From: Defluviicoccus sp. bin129 | GTDB taxonomy: Bacteria; Pseudomonadota; Alphaproteobacteria; MPNO01 | NCBI GenBank assembly: GCA_002239065.1 | Contig: MPNO01000011.1 | Coordinates: forward strand, 27,628-91,627 | DNA length: 64,000 nucleotides | Direction of reading: 5' to 3' | Shown: one piece after another, positions 25,675-35,303 of the stretch | Numbering within the stretch: the first letter of the stretch is position 1 | How the letters are laid out: each line of letters opens with the position of its first letter | Made by a program: the position numbers and the translations under genes | The notes under the pieces: generated by a model | Told to the model about the DNA's origin: nothing | Databases searched by the model: none | Seen by the model: the letters and a program-made list of their open reading frames with translations, nothing else

Positions 25675-27540
25675 ATGGCCGAGGAGAAGCTGAGCTTCCA
25701 GACGGAAGTCTCCCGACTGCTCCGAATCGTCGCCAACTCGCTGTACAGCGAGAAGCGGATCTTTCTGCGCGAGCTGATCTCCAACGCATCCGACGCCTGC
25801 GACCGGCTGCGCTACGAGGCGATCACCGAGCCCGGGCTGATCGACGACGATCCCGAGTTCCGGGTCAGGATCGAGCTCGACCCGGAGGCGCGCACCGTAT
25901 CCGTGGTCGATAACGGGATCGGCATGAACCGCGAGGGGCTGATCGCCGATCTCGGCACCATCGCCCGGTCCGGCACCAGCGCCTATCTGGAGCAGGTTTC
26001 CGGCGACGAGGCGAAGGACATGGCCCTGATCGGGCAGTTCGGCGTCGGCTTCTACTCCGCCTTCATGGTCGCCGACCGGGTCGAGGTGACCAGCCGCCGC
26101 GCCGGCGAGGACGGGGCGTGGCGCTGGGCCTCCGAAGGGCTCGGCGAGTTCACCGTCGGCGAGGCCGAGCGGGCGGGCCGCGGCACCACGGTGACGCTCT
26201 ACATGCGCGACGGCGAGGACGAATTCCTCGAGCCGGCCGGGCTGCGCGGCATCGTCAAGACCTATTCGGACCACATCGCCCTGCCGATCGTCCTCGCGGA
26301 CGGCGGCGGCGAGGAGACCGTCAACGAGGCGTCGGCGCTGTGGACCCGGCCGAGGGCGGAGATCGACCGGGACCAGTACAGCGAATTCTACCGCCATGTC
26401 GGGCACGCCTTCGACGAGCCGTGGATGACAATCCACTGGCGCGCCGAGGGGGTGCACGAATACACCACGCTGGCCTTCATCCCCTCGCAGCGGCCGTTCG
26501 ACCTGTTCAACCCGGAACGCAAGCACGGCGTGAAGCTCTATGTGAAGCGCGTCTTCGTCACCGACGACTGCGCCGAGCTGGTGCCGCAATGGCTGCGCTT
26601 CCTGCGCGGGCTGGTCGACAGCGAGGACCTGCCGCTCAACATCAGCCGCGAGATGCTGCAGAACAACCCGCTGCTGGCGCGCATGCGCGCGGCGATCGTC
26701 CGCCGCGTCCTCGGCGAGCTGGCGAAGAAGGCCGAGGCGGAGCCGGCGGATTATGCGGCGTTCTGGGAGAATTTCGGCCCGGTGCTCAAGGAAGGCCTCT
26801 ACGAGGACCCCGACAACCGCGGCGAGATCCTCAAGCTCGCGCGGTTCCACTCCACCGCCGATGGCGGGCCGGTCGGGCTCGACGCCTATGTCGAGCGGAT
26901 GAAGGAGGGGCAGGAGGCGATCTACTACATCGCCGGCGAGGCGCTCGATTCGGTGCGCCAGAGCCCGCAGCTCGAAGGTTTTCGCGCGCGCGGCATCGAG
27001 GTGCTGCTGATGACCGACCCGGTGGACGAGTTCTGGATCCCCGCGGTCGGAACCCATGCCGACAAGCCGTTCCGGTCGGCGACCCGGGCCGGCGCCGACC
27101 TCGCCGACATCGCGGTCGAGGACGCCGCGGAGAGTGGCGAGGCGATCGACCAGGGGCGCATCGACAGCGTGATCGCGATGTTCAAGCTGGCGCTCAAGGA
27201 CGAGGTCAAGGACGTCCGGAGCTCCGACCGGCTGACCGACAGCGCCGCCTGCCTGGTCGCCGACGAGGGCGATCTCGACATCAACCTCGAACGCCTGCTG
27301 AAGCAGCACGGGCAGATCGAGTCCGGCTTCAAGCGCATCCTCGAGATCAACCCGGGGCACGACCTGATCCGCAGCCTCGCCGAAGCCGTCGGCAAGGGCG
27401 CGGCGGCCGGCCGGCTCTCCGACACCGCCTGGCTGGTGCTCGACCAGGCGCGCATCATGGAAGGCGAGACCCCGCCCGACCCCGCCGCCTTCTCGCGGCG
27501 CATGTCGGAGGCGCTGGCGCGCGGCCTGGATGCCGGCTGA
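25675..27540 (+). CDS. htpG: Molecular chaperone HtpG (Hsp90)
   Basis: A 621-aa cytosolic Hsp90. The GHKL ATPase domain has ELISNASDACDRLR, VVDNGIGMNREGLI, GTIARSGTSAYLE and GQFGVGFYSAFMVA. The middle domain has LYVKRVFVTDDCAELVP and PLNISREMLQNNPLL. The C-terminal dimerisation part is complete. The ATG at 25675 is preceded by GGGGAGGA. Divergent from the helicase gene and convergent with acnA, with a long perfect palindrome at the shared 3' end. Confidence 0.97.
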   Translation: MAEEKLSFQTEVSRLLRIVANSLYSEKRIFLRELISNASDACDRLRYEAITEPGLIDDDPEFRVRIELDPEARTVSVVDNGIGMNREGLIADLGTIARSGTSAYLEQVSGDEAKDMALIGQFGVGFYSAFMVADRVEVTSRRAGEDGAWRWASEGLGEFTVGEAERAGRGTTVTLYMRDGEDEFLEPAGLRGIVKTYSDHIALPIVLADGGGEETVNEASALWTRPRAEIDRDQYSEFYRHVGHAFDEPWMTIHWRAEGVHEYTTLAFIPSQRPFDLFNPERKHGVKLYVKRVFVTDDCAELVPQWLRFLRGLVDSEDLPLNISREMLQNNPLLARMRAAIVRRVLGELAKKAEAEPADYAAFWENFGPVLKEGLYEDPDNRGEILKLARFHSTADGGPVGLDAYVERMKEGQEAIYYIAGEALDSVRQSPQLEGFRARGIEVLLMTDPVDEFWIPAVGTHADKPFRSATRAGADLADIAVEDAAESGEAIDQGRIDSVIAMFKLALKDEVKDVRSSDRLTDSAACLVADEGDLDINLERLLKQHGQIESGFKRILEINPGHDLIRSLAEAVGKGAAAGRLSDTAWLVLDQARIMEGETPPDPAAFSRRMSEALARGLDAG

Positions 27541-27553
27541 GCGGTTTCCCGCG

Positions 27554-27594
27554 CGTCCTTCGATACGCGCCCGGAGGGCGCGTATCGAAGGACG
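27554..27594. terminator. Perfect 19-bp inverted repeat between convergent htpG and acnA
   Basis: Arms 27554-27572 and 27576-27594 are exact reverse complements of 19 bp around a 3-bp loop (GGA). The core GCGTATCGAAGG recurs in other intergenic spots (9403-9418, 40681-40694), so it may be a REP-like dispersed palindrome serving as a bidirectional terminator. There is no T-tract. Confidence 0.65.
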
Positions 27595-27606
27595 GCACGC
27601 TCCTCG

Positions 27607-30288
<2,682 letters not shown>

Positions 30289-30677
30289 CGCCCTCTCCTC
30301 CGCGTCGGAACACGCCGCTGCTGCGCGCGATGCATAGCCTGCCGAGGCCGGCTTGGCGAGGGGTTAATGGCCCGCCGGGAAACGGTCGCCGGCGCGAGAA
30401 GTCACAATGTTGCCGCATTCCCGGCTGGCGGCCGCCACAATCCGGCACGATATATGCATCCTCCTAGCCCCTCGGATGCCTGCCCCCGGCGGCCGACCCG
30501 CCCCCAGGCCCAACTTCCCCGGCCGCCCGGCGCTATACCCTCCGCCCTCGCCCCCCGGATCCCGGCCCGGGGCGCCCGACCGGCCGCAAGGCCAAACTTC
30601 ACGGGCCGCCGGAGCCTCTCCCGGCGGCCCGTTCTTATGCGCGTCCGCGGCACGGCGGTGATACGATCCGCCGCATC
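30289..30677. other. Intergenic region between acnA and the hydrolase gene, with a garbled internal repeat
   Basis: 389 bp holding the acnA promoter (not resolved). A stretch near 30470-30535 resembles 30553-30620 at an offset of 83 bp (for example GGCCCAACTTCCCCGGCCGC against GGCCAAACTTCACGGGCCGC), again with drift to C. This resembles the assembly artefacts elsewhere in the window. No gene is visible. Confidence 0.5.
30601..30632 (+). terminator. Strong 12-bp stem-loop upstream of the hydrolase gene
   Basis: ACGGGCCGCCGG (30601-30612) pairs perfectly with CCGGCGGCCCGT (30621-30632) around an 8-nt loop and is followed by TCTT. No plus-strand gene ends here, so it may be a leader structure or the terminator of an unseen transcript. 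Confidence 0.4.
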
Positions 30678-31808
30678 GTGCCCCGAGCCCATCGCCGCCC
30701 CGTCCTCCGCCGCGCGCCGGCCGCGGCCGCCCTCGCCCTCGCGATGGCCTCCGGCGAGGCGGGCGCCCAAGCCGTCGGCTTCCGCGACGTCGCCTTCGCG
30801 GTCGACGGCGAGACCCTGGTCGCCGCGCTGTGGTATCCGACCGGCGCGGCGCCGGGGCGGACGGCGCTCGGCCCGATCTCGATGGCCGCCACGCGGGACG
30901 CGCCCCTCGGCGCCGGGCGCTACGGGCTGGTCCTGATCTCGCACGGTACCGGGGGCGGCCGGCTGAACCATCGCGGCACCGCGATCCGGCTCGCCCGCGC
31001 CGGCTATGTGGCGGTGGCGCCGGAACATGCGGGCGACAGCTGGCGCGACGGCAGGTATGGCGGCAGGTCGGCGAACTGGCACCGCCGCCCGCGCCAGCTC
31101 GGCGCGGCGCTCGACCGGGTTCTGGGCGATGCCGGGTTCGGCCCGCGCATAGACCGTCGGCGCATCGGGGCGCTCGGGCACTCCGCCGGGGGCTACAGCG
31201 TGCTCGCGCTGGCCGGCGCCCGGGCGGATCTGGCGGTGCTGGCCCGCCACTGCACCCGCCGGCGCGACCGCGATCCCGCGTTCTGCGCCTATGGCCGGCA
31301 GGACGGGCCGGCGGGCGGCGCGCTGCCCGACCTGTCCGACCGGCGGGTCGGCGCGGTCGCGGCGGTCGCCCCGGTGGGCGCGCTGTTCGGCGCCGGCGCG
31401 TTCGCCGGCGTGACGGTCCCGGTCGAGATCCACCGGCTCGGCCGGGACCGGGTGCTGCGGCGGCCCTTCCACGGCGACAACATCGCCCGGCTGATGGGGA
31501 ACCGGGCCCGGCTGGCGGTGCATCCCGGGGCCCATCACTTCGCCTTCATCGCGCCCTTTCCCGCCGCCCTCGTCGCCGGGGTCGGGGCGCCGGCCCGCGA
31601 CCCGCCGGGATTCGACCGGCGCGCCTTCCTGTCGCGGATCGACCGGCAGATCGTCGATTTCTTCGACCGCGCCCTGCCGGGCCGACGCTCGCGATCTGTT
31701 GATCGCCCGGCCCGGTTCCCATTCCCCGGCCGTTATCCGAGGATGGCCGCCCATTCGCGGAGGACGCCGTGCGGATCGCCGCCATGGCCAAACGCGCCGG
31801 TCTCCTGA
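30678..31808 (+). CDS. Secreted alpha/beta hydrolase (predicted dienelactone hydrolase, COG4188 type)
   Basis: 376 aa from a GTG at 30678. Signal peptide about 1-32 (AAAALALAMASGEAGAQA). VLISHGTGGG forms the oxyanion side, GALGHSAGGYS the nucleophile elbow with Ser, and HPGAHHFAFIAP supplies the His. The last roughly 30 residues are Arg/Pro-rich and overlap the start of asmA, so they may be non-native read-through. Substrate unknown. Confidence 0.85.
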   Translation: MPRAHRRPVLRRAPAAAALALAMASGEAGAQAVGFRDVAFAVDGETLVAALWYPTGAAPGRTALGPISMAATRDAPLGAGRYGLVLISHGTGGGRLNHRGTAIRLARAGYVAVAPEHAGDSWRDGRYGGRSANWHRRPRQLGAALDRVLGDAGFGPRIDRRRIGALGHSAGGYSVLALAGARADLAVLARHCTRRRDRDPAFCAYGRQDGPAGGALPDLSDRRVGAVAAVAPVGALFGAGAFAGVTVPVEIHRLGRDRVLRRPFHGDNIARLMGNRARLAVHPGAHHFAFIAPFPAALVAGVGAPARDPPGFDRRAFLSRIDRQIVDFFDRALPGRRSRSVDRPARFPFPGRYPRMAAHSRRTPCGSPPWPNAPVS

Positions 31809-33878
31809 TAGCGACCCTCGTCTCGGCCGCCGTCGCCACCGGCTTCGCCTTCCTCCTCTCGATCGACGCCGACGGCTACCGCGACGAGATCGCCGGCGCG
31901 TTCAGGGTGGCGACCGGCCGCGCGCTCGTCATCGCCGGCGACGTCGACCTGTCGGTCTCGCTGAGCCCGGCGGTGGTGGCCGAGAAGATCGCCGTCGCCA
32001 ACGCGGGCTGGGGGTCGCGCCCGGCGATGGCGACGGTCGAGCGCGCCGAGATCCAGGTCGAGCTGATCCCGCTGATCGTCGGCGACATCCGCATCGCGAG
32101 GCTGGTCCTCGTCGAACCCGACATCCTGCTCGAGACCGGGCGGGACGGGACCCCCAACTGGCGCTTCTCGAAGTCGCGCGGCAGGCCGGCGGGCAAGGGC
32201 GCGGCATCGCCCATCCCGGTGGTCCAGCGCGTGGAAATCGTCCGCGGCCGCCTGACCTACCGGAACGGAAAGAGCGGGGAGACGATACGCGTCCGGCTCG
32301 ACGACGTGGCGATCGGGGCGCGGTCCCGGGACGGGGCGCTGACGCTGCGCGCGGACGGCGCGTGGAACCGGTCCCCGTTCGCGCTCTCGGGAGCGGTCGA
32401 CACTTTCGCCGATTTCGCGTCGGGGCGGCCGGTCGGGGTCGACGCCGTGGCCCGGGCGTTCGGGCTCGAGGCGAGGCTCGCCGGAACCGTCGCCGAGCCG
32501 CGCAGGCCCGCCGGTCTGGACCTGCTTGTCGCGGTCGAGGGCGCCGGCCTCTCGACCCTCGCGGCGGCGCTGGGGCGGCGCTTGCCGACGCCCGGCCCGA
32601 TCGCCCTCGCCGCCCGGGTCCGGGGCGGCGCCGGCAGGATCGACCTCGATCGGATCCGCCTGACCCTCGGCTCCAGCCGCCTCTCGGGAAGGATCGCCCT
32701 CGCGCCGCCGCCGGCGCGCCCCCCCCGCGCGCGCCCGCCGCCCCCCGTGCCCCGGCCGCCTCGGGGGAAGGATCGCCCTCGCGGGGCGGGGCGCGCGTCC
32801 GCGCCTGACCGGCAAGCTGGTGTCCGAGAGGCTCGACCTGACCGGGCTGCTGGCATCGCCGGGGGGAGCCCGCGAACCCGCCGCGCCGCGCGCCGCCGGC
32901 CCCCGCCGCGTATTCCCCGACGACCCGCTGCCGCTCGCCTGGCTCGATGCGGCCGATCTCGACCTCGCTTTCGTCGTCGCCCGGCTGATCGTGCGCCCGC
33001 TGCCGTTCGATGCGGTCTCGACCCGCATCAGGCTCGACCGCGGGGCGCTCAGGCTGGACCCGCTTTCGGCATCGGTGGCGGCGAGCCGGGTCGACGGCGC
33101 GCTGCGCCTGGATGCGCGCCGGTCCCCGCCCGCGCTCGCCCTCGCGCTTCGCGCGCCCGACCTCGATCTCGGCCGCCTGTTGCAGGAGAGCGGGGCGGCC
33201 GGCCTGTTCGAAGGAAAGGCGCGGCTCAGGGCCGAGCTCCGCGGGTCCGGCCGATCGATCGCCGCGCTGATGGCCGGGCTCGACGGCGAGATCCTGCTGC
33301 GCGCCGACCGCGGCCGGCTGAACACGCAGGCCTTCCACGCGGCGGTCGGCGGCGCCGTGCCCGGGACGCTGTTCCCCCGCGAGAGGGGGTGGACGGCGGT
33401 CAACTGTGCGGCGAGCTCGATCGCCGTGGCGAAGGGCCGGGCGTCCAGCCGCGCGACGGTGATCGACACCGAACACGCGATCGTCGCGGTCCGCGGCGGC
33501 GTCGATCTCGCCCGCGAGACCCTGCGCCTGACGGTCGCGCCCAGGCCCAGGACCGCGACGCCGAACCCCGCAGTCCCGGTCTATGTGCGGGGGACGCTGG
33601 CCGATCCGGAGCTCCGGCCCGAGGCCGGCGCGGCGCTCGAGAAGCTCGGCGGCCTCGCGGCGTTCGCCCTGTTCCCGCCGGCCGCGCTCGCCGGCCTCGG
33701 CGAGCTCGGCGGCGGCGGCATGGACTGCGTCGAGACCGCCGCCACAAGGCGACTGCCGGGCGCCGGGTCCGCATCGCCCGGGAAGGCGGTCAGGGCGCCG
33801 AAGGAGGGCGCCGAAGGCGTCGTGCGGGGAATGCGCGGCGGGGGGAGGAACCGGCCCGCCCCCGGCACGCGAAAATAG
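31769..33878 (+). pseudogene. asmA: AsmA family protein, frame broken by a 79-bp imperfect duplication
   Basis: From the GTG at 31769 (GGAGG 5 bp upstream) the protein starts with a membrane anchor (LLIATLVSAAVATGFAFLLS), then AsmA-like repeats including GRALVIAGDVDLSVS and DGTPNWRFS. At SSRLSGRIALA the frame is lost. The same codons recur 79 bp later (32768), after which GARPRLTGKLVSERLDL continues in the right frame to the stop at 33878. Removing 79 bp restores 677 codons. AsmA-like proteins span inner membrane and periplasm and are linked to phospholipid transport. Likely intact in the organism. Confidence 0.82.
32681..32790. repeat. Imperfect duplication with C-rich junction inside asmA (probable assembly artefact)
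   Basis: CTCGGGAAGGATCGCCCTCG near 32683 recurs near 32762 as CTCGGGGGAAGGATCGCCCT. The 60 bp between are almost pure C, G and CG steps. The offset of 79 bp explains the frameshift. Confidence 0.75.
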
Positions 33879-33894
33879 TACCGTTTCGGGACAA

Positions 33895-33910
33895 TGTTTC
33901 ACGTGAAACA
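33895..33910. promoter_or_regulatory. parS: parS centromere site (ParB-binding)
   Basis: TGTTTCACGTGAAACA, a perfect 16-bp palindrome identical to the conserved bacterial parS consensus. It lies 16 bp after the asmA stop, outside coding sequence. It is flanked by CGGGAC (33887-33892) and GTCCCG (33914-33919), which extend the symmetry. parS sites cluster near replication origins, agreeing with the candidate origin about 33 kb away. No parA or parB is in the window. Confidence 0.88.
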
Positions 33911-33965
33911 ATGGTCCCGTGCTTCCTCTTGGGCTCGAACCGTCACCAGATGCCACGATGATGTG

Positions 33966-35135
33966 ATGCGTCACGTATCCACGATCGGCCGTCTCGCGGG
34001 GCTTCTGCTGGTCTGCGCGTGGGCCGGCTCTGCCGCCGCGGGGAGCACCTTTTCGCAGTACCCCGGATTCGCCGAGTATTTCGCGGCCAACCCTCCGGCC
34101 GAAGCCGCCGGTCAGGCCGATCGGGTGCTGGCCCGCCGCCACGCGCCGCGCTTCCACCTGCCCGCGGGCCACGAAGGACCCATCGACTTCTACCGCGACT
34201 ACATCGCGCACGGTTACCTGATAGCCGGCGACGGCGTCCGCATCGACGGCCCCACCGCGAGTGACCTGAACCGCTACCGTGACGACGTCCGAGCCGAGTT
34301 CACGCACGTGCCGGGCGCGGCCGAGCCCCGGCCAGTCGTCTACGGCATGGTGGAGCGCACCGGTCTGTGGGCGCCGCCCGAGCCGGATCGGGAGGCCGAG
34401 GAGTTCACCGTCGTCTCCTACCACCTGGCGTTCCGGGTGAGCGGCCTGCCGGCGGGGTTGTCGGTGGCCGCGGCCATCCCGCTTCGGCTGGTGGCGGACC
34501 TCGACGACTGGCACCAGCTCGACCACTACACCGCCGCGTTCGTGGTCCTAGCTGGGGATGGGCGTCCCGTCGCCCTGACCCTGCAGCAGCACAACTACCT
34601 GCGCACCCACCTGGTCGGAGAGTCCGTCAAGCTCGGCCCCGACGGACGCTTCGACATCGACGTGGCCATCCGCTCGAACGAGCTCTACCCCCACAATCCG
34701 GGGCGGGCGGTACGGCGCGCGGTACGGTTTCTGGACCATGACGCCAGGGCCTTCATGATGGGCTTCGGCGAGCGCCCGTTGATGTCGGCCGACGACATCA
34801 CCCACCCGGACCGCACCGTCGACTACGCGCTCGCCTTCCTCCCGGGCTCGGATGCCTTCTACTCGTTCCACGGCCATCTCGGCGAACGCCGCGGCCTGCC
34901 CGGCCGCGACGGCCCGCCCGGGGCCCGCTACAACACCCTGCCCGAGCTCAAGCCGCTGCCCGCGCAGATCCTCGACGGCTACTGGCGCGAGGGGAACGAG
35001 GGCGACTGGGCGCGGTATCTGAGCAGCCGGGAGAACGGCTCCGACCGCGCCGGTTTCGCCCGAGCGCAGGCAGCCGTGTTCCATCGCAACCTCGACTGCC
35101 TGCGGCGGGAGCGCAAGGGCTGCGCGCTACAATAG
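33966..35135 (+). CDS. Secreted protein of unknown function
   Basis: 389 aa from the ATG at 33966; an earlier ATG at 33894 would run through parS and is unlikely. Signal peptide about 1-25 (IGRLAGLLLVCAWAGSAAA). The mature part is soluble, with His/Asp/Tyr-rich stretches such as VADLDDWHQLDHYTAAFV and SFHGHLGERRGLP, and two Cys near the C-terminus (CLRRERKGC). I do not recognise the family. It stands alone between parS and the trimodular acyl ligase gene. Confidence 0.75.
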   Translation: MRHVSTIGRLAGLLLVCAWAGSAAAGSTFSQYPGFAEYFAANPPAEAAGQADRVLARRHAPRFHLPAGHEGPIDFYRDYIAHGYLIAGDGVRIDGPTASDLNRYRDDVRAEFTHVPGAAEPRPVVYGMVERTGLWAPPEPDREAEEFTVVSYHLAFRVSGLPAGLSVAAAIPLRLVADLDDWHQLDHYTAAFVVLAGDGRPVALTLQQHNYLRTHLVGESVKLGPDGRFDIDVAIRSNELYPHNPGRAVRRAVRFLDHDARAFMMGFGERPLMSADDITHPDRTVDYALAFLPGSDAFYSFHGHLGERRGLPGRDGPPGARYNTLPELKPLPAQILDGYWREGNEGDWARYLSSRENGSDRAGFARAQAAVFHRNLDCLRRERKGCALQ

Positions 35136-35303
35136 CGGCCCGAACGGCCGGCCCGGCGCGGCTAACCGCGCCTTCGAGATGCTGCGTTGATGGTCCGGGT
35201 AGAGGAGCGGGGGTCGCGCACCTCGTGCCGGTCGGTGTCGGCTACCGTCCCGTTAGAGAATGTTTGTTGACAGGCCGGCCGGGCATGCGAGGTTGGCGTC
35301 GCG

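Noticed and set aside
33894..33965. Upstream ATG at 33894 as start of the secreted protein
   Set aside because: It would translate through the parS palindrome and place about 24 charged residues before a clear signal peptide that starts at 33966.
35267..35295. Promoter of the acyl ligase gene (perfect TTGACA at 35267)
   Set aside because: No acceptable -10 hexamer at 16-18 bp spacing; the sequence there is GC-rich.
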